From: Nostoc sp. UHCC 0302
GTDB taxonomy: Bacteria > Cyanobacteriota > Cyanobacteriia > Cyanobacteriales > Nostocaceae
Assembly (NCBI RefSeq): GCF_038096175.1
Contig: NZ_CP151099.1
Location: 4,372,501-4,436,500 of the forward strand
DNA length: 64,000 nt
Direction of reading: 5' to 3'
Shown here: positions 28,160-36,487 of the stretch, one piece after another
How the letters are laid out: each line of letters starts with the position of its first letter
How positions within the stretch are numbered: position 1 is the first letter of the stretch
Program-made: the position numbers and the translations under genes
Notes under the pieces: generated by a model
The model's database searches: none
What the model saw: only the letters and a program-made list of their open reading frames with translations
What the model was told of the DNA's origin: nothing

Positions 28160-28567
28160 GTGAAAACAATGTTGACACCATTTTTAACCGCCCTAGCTAC
28201 AGCTTTAAGCCTGCTAATTGTTGACTTAGTAGTACCAGGCGTTGATATTGCTAATTTTCCAGCGGCTTTGATTGCTGCTTTAGGAATCGGTTTCATTAAC
28301 GGTTCAGTTAAACCAGTCCTTTCTACTCTTTCTCTACCACTTAACTTTCTCTCATTTGGAGCATTTTCGCTAATCATTAACGGTTTGTGTTTCTGGTTAG
28401 CAGCAGTGCTAGTTCCTGGATTCTCAGTTCGAGGAATTATCGGTTTTCTTCTCGGGCCAGTGATTCTATCTTTCGCTAATACCTTCATTAATAACTACTT
28501 TGTCGAAAGAAACCTTTTGACTAGCGGTGGAGATATAAACACCAAAGGTGAATTACCCTCAAGATAA
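28160..28567 (+). CDS. Phage holin family (4-TM) membrane protein
   Basis: A 135-residue integral membrane protein with about four helices (LTPFLTALATALSLLIVDLVV, AALIAALGIGFINGSV, LNFLSFGAFSLIINGLCFWLAA, IIGFLLGPVILSFANTF). The GFINGSVKPVLSTLSLPLNFLS part is typical of the DUF360/'phage holin family' group found in many bacteria without a link to phage. It starts at GTG 28160 or at ATG 28169 (MLTPFL). Function is not known; no lysis or phage genes lie nearby. Confidence 0.8.
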   Translation: MKTMLTPFLTALATALSLLIVDLVVPGVDIANFPAALIAALGIGFINGSVKPVLSTLSLPLNFLSFGAFSLIINGLCFWLAAVLVPGFSVRGIIGFLLGPVILSFANTFINNYFVERNLLTSGGDINTKGELPSR

Positions 28568-28714
28568 GTATCAGCGAGAGTAGAAATGCTAGTTAAATTC
28601 CGTTTCTGCTCCGCATCATATCTCTGAATCTAAGATAATTCATTGGGTGGATTTCCTAATTCGCTATTTTCCAGAAAATGTAATTAAACAAGAACACATA
28701 ATCTTAACAACATC

Positions 28715-28906
28715 ATGAAATTAGTTCGCTTTCTTCTAGGTTTATTAGTGCCTCCTTTAGGCGTTTTCTTGTCCGTTGGAGTAGGACCAACATTAATAAT
28801 TAACGTTTTGCTTACTCTTCTAGGCTGGCTTCCCGGTAGTATTCATGCAATTTGGGTTATCGCCAAGCATGAAGAACAGCTTAATAGACAGGAAGGTATT
28901 TACTAA
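28715..28906 (+). CDS. YqaE/PMP3-family small membrane protein
   Basis: A 63-residue protein with two transmembrane helices: VRFLLGLLVPPLGVFLSVG and LIINVLLTLLGWLPGSIHA followed by IWVI. The PPLGVFL and LGWLPGSIHAIW motifs are the hallmark of the PMP3/YqaE family. Plant and yeast members respond to salt and cold and affect membrane potential; the bacterial role is less clear. It lies 147 bp after the holin-family gene and before a group of hairpins. Confidence 0.92.
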   Translation: MKLVRFLLGLLVPPLGVFLSVGVGPTLIINVLLTLLGWLPGSIHAIWVIAKHEEQLNRQEGIY

Positions 28907-28914
28907 TATCAAGA

Positions 28915-28943
28915 GTAGAGACGCTGCAATACAACGTCTCTAC
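28915..28943. repeat. Dispersed hairpin repeat of the GTAGAGACG family
   Basis: GTAGAGACG (28915-28923) and CGTCTCTAC (28935-28943) form a 9-bp stem. Related sequences around GACGCGAT...ATCGCGTC occur at 43560-43604 and 49411-49428 in this window, which shows it is a dispersed repeat and not a local terminator only. Confidence 0.6.
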
Positions 28944-28982
28944 AAAGGTTATTGGTAGTGCAAATTTTATGATCCCAAACAT

Positions 28983-29005
28983 ACTGATTCAAAGGTTGAA
29001 TCAGT
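28983..29005 (+). terminator. Hairpin, 10-bp perfect stem
   Basis: ACTGATTCAA (28983-28992), loop AGG, then TTGAATCAGT (28996-29005), followed by TTCTATAAT. Its place after the PMP3 gene suggests a first, weaker terminator ahead of the stronger one at 29021. Confidence 0.4.
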
Positions 29006-29020
29006 TTCTATAATATAAAT

Positions 29021-29057
29021 AAAAAAGTAGGGTGGAGATTAACCACCCTACTTTTTT
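29021..29057. terminator. Bidirectional intrinsic terminator
   Basis: AAAAAAGTAGGGTGG (29021-29035), a 7-nt loop, and the exact inverse CCACCCTACTTTTTT (29043-29057). The stem has a GC core, and T-runs follow it on both strands. It lies between convergent genes: PMP3 on the plus strand and the coiled-coil gene on the minus strand. It should stop transcription from both sides. Confidence 0.85.
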
Positions 29058-29095
29058 ACTTTACTAAGCCAATTTTATAAAAGCGGAACAGCAGT

Positions 29096-29902
29096 CTATT
29101 TACGTATAATATCCTGCTCTTTCTCTTTATTAGCGTGTTCCTTATCTTTGAATAAATCAGCAGTTGCTAAAAGCAACTCTCTCAATGTTTGTTTAATCTG
29201 ACGCTCTTTTCTTGCTATTGCTGTACCTGCTTCACCAAGTTGCCTTTCTACCTGCGATCGCTTTTGTTCTACCTGTACGGCCAAAGTTTCAGCTTGCGGA
29301 CGAGCCTGATCATACCATTTTTTAGCTTCGTCTAGATATTCTTTGACTTCGCCAGAACGTCCACCATAGCGTGCAGCTAAATTAGCTCTCACAATCGCTA
29401 GCTGTGCTTGCAGTTGCGCGTAACGTTTCTTTAATAAACTCACTTCCTCACTGTTTTTAATGCCACTTACAGCAGAATCAATTGCAGTTTTTGTACTAGC
29501 AGGTTTTTCTTTCCCTGTCTCTTCAATTTCTGCCAAAATTACATCAACGTCTTGCTGGAGTTGTTCTTCTTCATTATCCAGTTGAGCTTGTAGCCGCGTC
29601 AGTTCTGACTGAGTTTTCACAATATTTTCGTGTCTTTTACTATTAATCCCTTCCAGCGCACCTTCAATTGAAGCTGTCACTTCTTCTTTGAGTTCGCTAC
29701 CTTTTTCTTGAAAGTTTTCAACTACCGCCGAGACAGCATCTTTAACAAGGGTACGAATTTCAGTGGAACCTTCCTTAAATTCAGAAGCAACCTGAGAAAC
29801 TGCGGCTTTCACAATTTCTCGAATCCGGTCAGTTCTTAACTGTCCGGTTTCTTTAGCTTGTTGCAAATCTGCTTGAATTTGTTCTTTGATGTTGTTAGCC
29901 AT
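29096..29902 (-). CDS. Helical coiled-coil protein, apolipoprotein/LEA-like
   Basis: A 268-residue, highly charged, all-helical protein with no membrane segment. The first 90 residues repeat an amphipathic pattern (IREIVKAAVSQVASEFKEG, IRTLVKDAVSAVVENFQEKG, LKEEVTASIEGALEGI) that looks like tandem 20- to 30-residue amphipathic helices. A long coiled coil follows (EVSLLKKRYAQLQAQLAIV, QVEQKRSQVERQL). The ATG at 29902 has AGGG 6 nt before it and is preferred over a TTG two codons earlier. Stress protection or membrane association is possible by analogy with LEA/apolipoprotein-like proteins, but no function is shown. Confidence 0.75.
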   Translation of the reverse strand: MANNIKEQIQADLQQAKETGQLRTDRIREIVKAAVSQVASEFKEGSTEIRTLVKDAVSAVVENFQEKGSELKEEVTASIEGALEGINSKRHENIVKTQSELTRLQAQLDNEEEQLQQDVDVILAEIEETGKEKPASTKTAIDSAVSGIKNSEEVSLLKKRYAQLQAQLAIVRANLAARYGGRSGEVKEYLDEAKKWYDQARPQAETLAVQVEQKRSQVERQLGEAGTAIARKERQIKQTLRELLLATADLFKDKEHANKEKEQDIIRK

Positions 29903-30127
29903 TTTCAACCCTATGGATTTAGTTAATTTGGATAAAAATTTTTAGATATGTTCCTACCCTTACATTGTGGCGTAGTCCTATTGAGCCAGGTACATCCTTT
30001 AGATAGAAAATCACACAATTGGGCTTATTCTCTTTTGTACTTATCTGTCTGCTACAACAAGTGTTGCGTACCATATTGCCCATTTGTGAGATGATTAATA
30101 TTTACTAGTAATAATTGAGAAGAAAGT

Positions 30128-30352
30128 ATGTGGAAAGTAAACATTACTTGTTCAGGTGATGCCTGGAAGCGCTATGGTACTGAATTTAAAGCGCTAGCAG
30201 ATAAATATCATGGCGATTGTATTTCTTCTAAAAAAATGCCTGATGGTACACGCATCATGGCATATAAAATTGAAGATGTTAACGATGCAGAAGAATTTCA
30301 GGAAAATTGTGCAAGTTTCACTGGATTTACAACTGACTTTGAATCCTTGTAG
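30128..30352 (+). CDS. Small soluble protein, function unknown
   Basis: A 74-residue protein with a clear purine-rich ribosome binding site (AGAAGAAAG) just before the ATG. The predicted pattern is beta-alpha-beta-beta-alpha: WKVNITCSGDAW, RYGTEFKALADKYHG, CISSKKMPDGTRIMAYKIED, DAEEFQENCASF, which would suit a small ferredoxin-like (ACT/BMC-like) fold. I know no family name. It lies 55 bp before the cytochrome c6 gene on the same strand. Confidence 0.6.
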   Translation: MWKVNITCSGDAWKRYGTEFKALADKYHGDCISSKKMPDGTRIMAYKIEDVNDAEEFQENCASFTGFTTDFESL

Positions 30353-30407
30353 CATTAATACTGGATTGATTTGTGTATAAATCTTAGTCAGAATCGGGAG
30401 AATCTGA

Positions 30408-30749
30408 GTGAAAAAACTCCTAACGTTAGTATTAGTAGCAGTTTTATTATTGACAATTACATTTACTTTGCCAACTTATGCAGCAGATATAGCTAATGGT
30501 GCACAAATTTTTGAGCTTAACTGTGCTGGTTGTCATATCAACGGTGGTAATATAGTCAGGCGAGGTAAGAATCTCAAAAAGCAAGCGCTGAAGAAATATG
30601 GCATGGATTCAATAGAGGCGATCACTTCAATCGTCACTAATGGTAAAAATAATATGTCAGCCTATAAAGACCGCCTCAGCGAACAGCAAATCAAAGAAGT
30701 TGCTACCTACGTTATTGAACAAGCTGAAAAAAACTGGCGTCAAAATTAA
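30408..30749 (+). CDS. petJ: Cytochrome c6 (soluble photosynthetic electron carrier)
   Basis: A 113-residue class I cytochrome c. A signal peptide (KKLLTLVLVAVLLLTITFTL, cut after TYA) sends it to the thylakoid lumen. Haem attachment is C39-A-G-C42-H43, and the sixth ligand is M83 in NGKNNMSAY. The mature size of about 88 residues is that of cytochrome c6, which carries electrons from cytochrome b6f to photosystem I or cytochrome oxidase. The start is GTG with GGGAG 7 nt upstream. Unlike the usual KNAMPAF, the Met loop reads KNNMSAY, so it may be one of the c6-like variants (c6B/c6C) and not the major PetJ. Confidence 0.85.
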   Translation: MKKLLTLVLVAVLLLTITFTLPTYAADIANGAQIFELNCAGCHINGGNIVRRGKNLKKQALKKYGMDSIEAITSIVTNGKNNMSAYKDRLSEQQIKEVATYVIEQAEKNWRQN

Positions 30750-30775
30750 GTTAGTAGTGAATAGTTATTTTTAAA

Positions 30776-31795
30776 ATGAACTTACCTGCATCTAGCCGTC
30801 TCCAATTTACCCACGATTTAAACATTTGCCGAATCTTAAATGGGATGTGGCAAGTCTCTGGCGCACATGGACGCATTAATCCCCAATCTGCCATTCAAGA
30901 TATGTTTAAATATCTAGATGCAGGCTTCACTACTTGGGATTTAGCAGACCATTATGGCCCCGCTGAAGACTTGATTGGTGAATTTCGCCGTCAACTGATT
31001 GCAACTCGTGGACAAGAGGCTTTAACTAACGTACAAGCCTTCACAAAATGGGTTCCTCGTCCAGGTAAAATGACAAAAAAACTGGTAGAGGAAAACATTA
31101 ATATTTCCTTGAGAAGAATGGATGTCGAGTCTTTAGACTTGATGCAATTCCATTGGTGGGAATACCAAGATAAAAACTATCTTGATGCACTCAAGTATAT
31201 GGCGGAACTTCAGACTGAAGGAAAAATTAAGTATTTAGCTTTAACTAACTTTGATACTGAACACCTGAAAATAATTACAGAAGCAGGAATTAAAATCGTT
31301 TCCAACCAAGTACAGTTTTCGCTCGTTGACCGCCGTCCTGAAGTTAATATGGTGCAATTTTGTCAACAGCACGACATCAAACTTTTTACTTATGGAACAG
31401 TTTGTGGTGGGTTGTTATCAGAAAAGTATTTGGGAAAACCAGAACCGCGAAGTTTTGATTTGACTACTGCTAGCTTGAGAAAATATAAAAATATAGTTGA
31501 TGGTTGGGGTGGTTGGCGATTATTTCAAGAGTTGCTTGCTACCCTCAAGGAAATTGCTGATAAACATAAAGTGACTATCTCTAACGTGGCAGTACGTTAC
31601 ATTTTAGATAAACCAACCGTTGGAGGTGTGATAGTTGGTGCAAGGCTTGGTGTATCTGAACATATTGAAGATAATGCTAAAGTCTTTAATTTAAGTTTAG
31701 ATGTTGAAGATTTGAATTTAATAGATACTATATCTGACAATTCACGAGATTTGTATCAACTAATCGGCGATTGTGGCGATGAATATCGACGATGA
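30776..31795 (+). CDS. Aldo/keto reductase
   Basis: A 339-residue NAD(P)H-dependent oxidoreductase with the (beta/alpha)8 fold. The catalytic tetrad can be placed: Asp and Tyr in WDLADHYGP (near 55-62), Lys in VQAFTKWVP (near 91) and His in LMQFHWWEY (near 123). The C-terminal NADPH-binding ends are seen in GGVIVGARLGVSEHIEDN. It starts 26 bp after the cytochrome c6 stop and may share its transcript. The substrate is unknown. Confidence 0.9.
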   Translation: MNLPASSRLQFTHDLNICRILNGMWQVSGAHGRINPQSAIQDMFKYLDAGFTTWDLADHYGPAEDLIGEFRRQLIATRGQEALTNVQAFTKWVPRPGKMTKKLVEENINISLRRMDVESLDLMQFHWWEYQDKNYLDALKYMAELQTEGKIKYLALTNFDTEHLKIITEAGIKIVSNQVQFSLVDRRPEVNMVQFCQQHDIKLFTYGTVCGGLLSEKYLGKPEPRSFDLTTASLRKYKNIVDGWGGWRLFQELLATLKEIADKHKVTISNVAVRYILDKPTVGGVIVGARLGVSEHIEDNAKVFNLSLDVEDLNLIDTISDNSRDLYQLIGDCGDEYRR

Positions 31796-31861
31796 CAACA
31801 AATTATTAGGAATTGGGTGATAATACGGTGAAGGTGATTGTGGAAACTACTGCTGCAAGCC

Positions 31862-34800
31862 ATGACCCTAAACTTTGCCTTCGCCCTCAGTCAACAGCAA
31901 ACTTTTGAACTGCGCTGTGATTATGGCTCACGTCGCCTGGATAAAACGGAGTTAGCAGCGCTGATTAATTTATCTGAGCAAAATTATTATGCTCAAGAGG
32001 AAGATCACCTACCCTATCTCACCCAGTTGGGACGGCAACTTTATCAATGGCTGGATGGTAAAGAAGGATGGCTGAGAAAGCCGCTGGATAAGGCGGATGA
32101 GCAAACGATTTATCTAGATTTGATTCAAACCAGCGAAGCGCAGGGGTTGAACCCGGAAACAGAACGGGTGGCATTGGGATTGGCACATCTGCCTTGGGAA
32201 CTGTTACATGATGGCAGTGGATTTCTAATAGAACGTCGAGATATTTCTGTTTTACCAGTGCGTTCTGTGCAGCAACGTCAAACCCCATTGATTGGGGTGC
32301 AGAATCGCCCGTTGCGGTTGCTGTTTATGGCGACTTCTCCTGAAGATCCCAGGGTTCCACCACTAGGCTTTGAGCAGGAAGAAGCGAACATTCTGCAAGC
32401 AACCAAGGATCAGCCTTTGGCGTTGATTGTTGAGGAAAGTGGCTCGGTTGCAGAGTTAGCCAATTTGGTGAAATCCTACCCCGAAGACTATTTTGATGTC
32501 TTTCACCTCACAGGACACGGCATAATTTATACGCAAGAAGATTACGGCTATTTGCTGTCAATAGGTGCAACGCTGCTAGACAATACCCCCTGCTTCATTA
32601 CTGAAGATGAGGTGGGGAATATGCAACTTACTACCGTTAATGATTTAGCTAAAGCCTTTCGCGGACGCTGGTCGCGTGTAACTTTTCTCTCTGGTTGTCA
32701 TACGGGACAGGTTTCTAACAAAGGGACAGTTCCCTCAATGGCGCAGGCTTTGGTGAAGGCGGGGGCGGGTATAGTGTTAGGCTGGGCGCGTCCGGTGTAT
32801 GACCGCACGGGTATTGTAGCAGCACAGGCACTTTATTTAGCTTTGGCGACGGGGGCAACTGTTGAAGAAGCAGTCAAAGCAGCACAGCAGAAAATGATTG
32901 ACGAAAAATGCAGCGACTGGCATCTGTTGCGGATATATCGGGATACGCGCCCGATTGCAAAACTGGTGACACCGCTGAGAACAAAGAACCGGGAAAGGCT
33001 GAAGTTTACAGTGCCAGAGCAAGAATTTCTGGATGAGAATAATCAAGTTAAAGTTGCCAGTCGGTTTGAATTTGTGGGACGCAGGCGACCTTTGCAACGG
33101 TGTCTTAAGGCGTTGCGGGAAACCAGCGACCAAATCGGCGTGTTGATTGCGGGGATGGGTGGACTGGGAAAGAGTAGCTTGGCAGCGCGGTTATGTATGC
33201 GGGTACAGGCGCAGCGTCCTAATTTTGCGCGGGTTGTGTTGATTGGCCCTCTGGATGAGATAGGTTTGTTGAATAAGCTTTCTAATAAGTATGAGCGGTT
33301 TGCAGATGTCCCCGCACTGTTGAATGATCCAAATGTTGTGTCTCTTGAAGGGCGGTTGCAAAACTTTTTTGAAGCAGTAGAAAAAATTGACCAACCCTTG
33401 CTGCTGGTACTGGATGACTTTGAGCAAAACATTCCCGATACTAACGTTAAAGACGGTTCGCTGCGGATGACGGCAGAGGCTTACAAAATTTTAGAGGCGA
33501 TTTGTGCGGCATTGAAGGAAACCGGGGTACAAAGTCGGCTGATTATCACCTGTCGTTATTTGAAAAAAGATACCTTGCCAGATGATCATTGCCTGCATTT
33601 AGAATCTTTGGCAGGGATGAGTAGTAGTGATATTGATAAAATCTGTTTTCCTTTAGATACAGAAGTTAGGCAACAGTTAAGAACTCAGAGGATTATCCAC
33701 ATTGCCGATGGTAATCCCCGGTTGCTGAAGTGGTTGTTAGAGGTGATTCAGCAACCAGGAATAGCGGTGGATGAATTACTGAATCGGCTGGAGGCGACTG
33801 AGCAGAAATTCCGCGAAGATATCTTGGCACAAACTCTGCTGGATGCTTTGGAAATGGAAGAAAAAAAGTTGCTTGCACGGTTGAGTGTGTTTAATTTGCC
33901 CGTGACAGAGGATATTGTAGGGGCAATTTCTAGCACTGGAGAATTGGCAGTTTTGGGCAAGTTAACCAGCCTGAGCTTAGTTGAGTCAGCCACGACTCAC
34001 CCTAACCAGCCAGCTAATTATCGGGTGACGACAATTTTAGAACCGTTGTTAAAACCAGTGTTGAGTAAGGAAGAATGGCAAGTAACACGACAGCAAGCGG
34101 TGAGGAAAATCCATCAAGTTTGGTGCGAGAAGAATGAAAACTTCACGGAAGCAGAAGCATTGGAAATTGTGCGGTTAGGGCTGCTGGCAAAAGAGCAAGA
34201 AATTGCTGTCAGTATTGGGGATATGATTGCAAGCAATTGGGTGAACAGTTCCCGCTTTGTGGAAGCTTTTGATTTCTGTGAGCAAGTTCTGGCAGTTTTT
34301 CAAGACTACCGCATCTTAGGAACCATCGCCCGTGCGGAAGTAGTTTTGGGTTTGGTGCAAGAAGCTGTTGATCATTATCAGCAAGCTTTAGACTTTTGCC
34401 CTGAAGATGACGAAATCCGCAAAGCCACCTTTCTCAACAATATAGCATTGGCAATATGCCAACAAGGGAACCTCGAACGAGCGCTCTATTTGTGGCAAAA
34501 ATCATTGGAAATTGATGAGCGTATTGGCAATTTTAACGGTAAGGCTAGCAGCCTCAGCAATATGGCAGATGCAATTGCTACTCAAGGTGACATCGAAAGG
34601 GCATTTTCTTTATGGCATCAATCATTAGAAATTGTAGAGTACATTGGAAACTTCCCAGGTAAAGCAGCGATACTTAGTAGTATGGCAAGCTTAATTGTTG
34701 AACAAGGGGATATCAAACAAGCTCTTGCCTTGTGGCAGCAATCCTTAGAAATATTTGAGCATATTGGGGATATCAGAGGCAAAGCTCAAACCCTGCACAA

Positions 34801-35695
34801 CATGGCAGGGGCGATACATATTCAAGGAGATATCGAACAAGCACTTTCTCTTTGGCAGCAATCTTTGAAAATAAAACAGAGTATTGGTGATATCCAAGGA
34901 AAAGCTGCAACGTTATCTAACATAGCATGGGCATTAGCTAAACAAGGCAACATCGAAACAGCAATGCAACTGTGGCAACAAGACTTTAACATCTCAGAGC
35001 GTATTGGGGATATTAAAGGAAAAGCTGCAACGCTATCCAACATGGCATGGGTGAGTCTTCAAGAAGGGAACACTGAACAAGCGCTTTCTTTGTGGCAACA
35101 AACCTTGGAACTTGATGAGTGTATTGGAGATGTAAAAAGCAAAGCCACTACACTGGCAAATATAGCTTATGTATCATGGCAAATTGGTGATACAGCCAAG
35201 CAGCTAGACCTAAATTTACAAGCTGCTCAGTCACTTGTAAGGGTTCATGCTTATGGTGATTTGCTTACGGTTCTGAATAATTTAGGTGTAGCGGATGAAA
35301 GCAACGGTTTAGTTTACTTAGCTCAAGCAATCTGGCTTTCGCTAAAAATTGAGGCTCCTGTAACAAATACCATTCAATTTATTGTTAATCTATATCAAAC
35401 CATATCTCAAACTGATGAACTGCAAGCTTTACTAGTGTCAGTTGCAGCATGTTTATGCAAGCAAATAGATAAAGATCACCCACAATTAGCAGAATTTCAG
35501 AATTTAATTGATTGGATGATATCAGTAGTGGCAAATGTTAATGAAATTGAAACGCCACAGGAATTTGCTTCCTGGTTTGTCCAGCAACGGCTAAATGATC
35601 CAGATTATTTCCTTCCCCGACTCAATCAACGCCTAGAGGAAATAGTTGGCGATGAGTGGTTGTTTGACCGCAGTCAAGTTTCAATGGGTGAATAA
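31862..35695 (+). CDS. CHAT protease - STAND NTPase - TPR protein
   Basis: A 1,277-residue three-part protein. Residues about 95-365 are a CHAT (caspase-like) peptidase: H219 in FHLTGHG and C279 in FLSGCHTG form the dyad. Residues about 400-700 are an NTPase with Walker A GMGGLGKSS (431-439) and Walker B LLLVLDD (513-519), as in NB-ARC/STAND proteins. From 34421 to about 35236 are seven TPR-type repeats of exactly 40 residues, most with LWQQSLEI in the second helix. ATG 31862 is preferred over TTG 31838, which directly follows a stop. By analogy, the TPRs may sense a ligand and trigger assembly through the NTPase, releasing protease activity in defence or cell death; this is inference. Confidence 0.88.
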   Translation: MTLNFAFALSQQQTFELRCDYGSRRLDKTELAALINLSEQNYYAQEEDHLPYLTQLGRQLYQWLDGKEGWLRKPLDKADEQTIYLDLIQTSEAQGLNPETERVALGLAHLPWELLHDGSGFLIERRDISVLPVRSVQQRQTPLIGVQNRPLRLLFMATSPEDPRVPPLGFEQEEANILQATKDQPLALIVEESGSVAELANLVKSYPEDYFDVFHLTGHGIIYTQEDYGYLLSIGATLLDNTPCFITEDEVGNMQLTTVNDLAKAFRGRWSRVTFLSGCHTGQVSNKGTVPSMAQALVKAGAGIVLGWARPVYDRTGIVAAQALYLALATGATVEEAVKAAQQKMIDEKCSDWHLLRIYRDTRPIAKLVTPLRTKNRERLKFTVPEQEFLDENNQVKVASRFEFVGRRRPLQRCLKALRETSDQIGVLIAGMGGLGKSSLAARLCMRVQAQRPNFARVVLIGPLDEIGLLNKLSNKYERFADVPALLNDPNVVSLEGRLQNFFEAVEKIDQPLLLVLDDFEQNIPDTNVKDGSLRMTAEAYKILEAICAALKETGVQSRLIITCRYLKKDTLPDDHCLHLESLAGMSSSDIDKICFPLDTEVRQQLRTQRIIHIADGNPRLLKWLLEVIQQPGIAVDELLNRLEATEQKFREDILAQTLLDALEMEEKKLLARLSVFNLPVTEDIVGAISSTGELAVLGKLTSLSLVESATTHPNQPANYRVTTILEPLLKPVLSKEEWQVTRQQAVRKIHQVWCEKNENFTEAEALEIVRLGLLAKEQEIAVSIGDMIASNWVNSSRFVEAFDFCEQVLAVFQDYRILGTIARAEVVLGLVQEAVDHYQQALDFCPEDDEIRKATFLNNIALAICQQGNLERALYLWQKSLEIDERIGNFNGKASSLSNMADAIATQGDIERAFSLWHQSLEIVEYIGNFPGKAAILSSMASLIVEQGDIKQALALWQQSLEIFEHIGDIRGKAQTLHNMAGAIHIQGDIEQALSLWQQSLKIKQSIGDIQGKAATLSNIAWALAKQGNIETAMQLWQQDFNISERIGDIKGKAATLSNMAWVSLQEGNTEQALSLWQQTLELDECIGDVKSKATTLANIAYVSWQIGDTAKQLDLNLQAAQSLVRVHAYGDLLTVLNNLGVADESNGLVYLAQAIWLSLKIEAPVTNTIQFIVNLYQTISQTDELQALLVSVAACLCKQIDKDHPQLAEFQNLIDWMISVVANVNEIETPQEFASWFVQQRLNDPDYFLPRLNQRLEEIVGDEWLFDRSQVSMGE

Positions 35696-35716
35696 GGAGA
35701 GATGCGATGAAAATAA

Positions 35717-35748
35717 GGGAGATGCGATCGCGTTAATCTTAAATTAAT
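35717..35748 (+). repeat. Direct repeat copy 1 flanking the toxin-antitoxin pair
   Basis: A 32-bp sequence beginning GGGAGATGCGATCGC and ending TTAATCTTAAATTAAT. It matches 36349-36380 at 30 of 32 positions. It includes a HIP1 site. The second copy covers the last codons and the stop of the toxin gene, so this copy may be the end of a lost earlier gene of the same kind (it can be read GEMRSR-stop). Confidence 0.75.
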
Positions 35749-35776
35749 CGCTCAATATTACTCTGCCAGATGCAAT

Positions 35777-35998
35777 ATGGAACCTCAACTAATACAGAGT
35801 TCTCCCGACATCCTTTCTGGTACACCAGTTTTCTATGGAACTCGCGTACCAGTACAAACATTGGTTGATTATCTTGAAGCAGGCGACCGCCTTGATGACT
35901 TTCTAGAAGATTTTCCCACTGTGAGCCGCGCACAGGCAACAGCGTTTCTCAAGCTAGCCCTGAAAAAGGTATTATCTTCTTATGAAAGTGCTGTTTGA
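35777..35998 (+). CDS. DUF433 family protein, likely antitoxin
   Basis: A 73-residue protein. The DUF433 features are clear: SSPDILSGTPVFYGTRVPVQTLVDYLEAG and the C-terminal helix VSRAQATAFLKLALKK. DUF433 has a winged/homeodomain-like helix-turn-helix and is commonly paired with PIN-like DUF5615 proteins, as VapB is with VapC. The gene overlaps the next by 17 bp in another frame, the usual arrangement for a toxin-antitoxin pair. It would bind and neutralise the toxin and repress the operon; direct evidence is absent. Confidence 0.88.
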   Translation: MEPQLIQSSPDILSGTPVFYGTRVPVQTLVDYLEAGDRLDDFLEDFPTVSRAQATAFLKLALKKVLSSYESAV

Positions 35999-36368
35999 TG
36001 AATGCCTGCCTAAGAAATTAAAGCGAGAAATCACAGGTCATGAGGTTGTGACTGTACCAGAGCAAGGATGGGCAAGTAAAAAGAATGGTGAGTTACTGGG
36101 ACTAGCGAAGACAGAGTTTGATGTATTCATCACCATTGATCAAAACTTAACAGCTCAACAAAATTTGAATAATATCAACTTAGCTATAATCGTTCTCGCA
36201 TCTCCCAGCAATCGTTTAGAAGTTCTGAAACCTCTGATGCCTGAAGTTCAAGAAGCTTTAGCAACGATTCAAGCAGGTGATGTGGTTACTATCAGACTGC
36301 CAGATGCGATCGCTCAGGCAACTATGATTATTATTGGATTGCTAAGTGGGGAAATGCGATCGCATTAA
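35982..36368 (+). CDS. DUF5615 PIN-like protein, likely VapC-type toxin
   Basis: A 128-residue protein starting MKVLFDECLPKKLKREITGH, the DUF5615 opening with the first acidic residues (D6, E7). LAKTEFDVFITIDQNLTAQQN has two more conserved acidic positions, so a PIN-like metal site can be formed. Such proteins are presumed RNases. The last 20 or so residues (PDAIAQATMIIIGLLSGEM) extend past the core and run into the 32-bp direct repeat. The start lies inside the antitoxin gene (17-bp overlap). Confidence 0.88.
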   Translation: MKVLFDECLPKKLKREITGHEVVTVPEQGWASKKNGELLGLAKTEFDVFITIDQNLTAQQNLNNINLAIIVLASPSNRLEVLKPLMPEVQEALATIQAGDVVTIRLPDAIAQATMIIIGLLSGEMRSH

Positions 36369-36380
36369 TCTTAAATTAAT
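36349..36380 (+). repeat. Direct repeat copy 2 flanking the toxin-antitoxin pair
   Basis: The second copy of the 32-bp repeat (see 35717-35748), differing at two positions. It contains the toxin stop codon (TAA at 36366-36368). The two copies are 632 bp apart start to start and enclose both genes. Confidence 0.75.
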
Positions 36381-36391
36381 TAGCCTCAATC

Positions 36392-36441
36392 TTCATTCAC
36401 GAAGCTCAAAGGTTCATTCACAAAGCTCAAAGGTTCATTCG
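36392..36441. repeat. Tandem 21-bp repeat, 2.4 copies
   Basis: Units begin TTCATTCACGAAGCTCAAAG at 36392, 36413 and 36434 (the last partial). The first two differ at a single base. It lies directly after the toxin gene repeat and before a minus-strand gene end. It differs in sequence from the other 21-bp arrays of the window. Confidence 0.75.
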
Positions 36442-36487
36442 CGTAACGCACTCTCCGAAAGTCGCTCCATCGAAAGTTAATAGTGTT

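Noticed and set aside
28160-28567. Prophage holin
   Set aside because: The family name includes holin, but there are no endolysin, capsid or integrase genes nearby and such proteins are common outside phages.
31838-31861. TTG start for the CHAT protein
   Set aside because: It comes directly after a stop codon and lacks a ribosome binding site; the ATG at 31862 is the simpler choice, although not proven.
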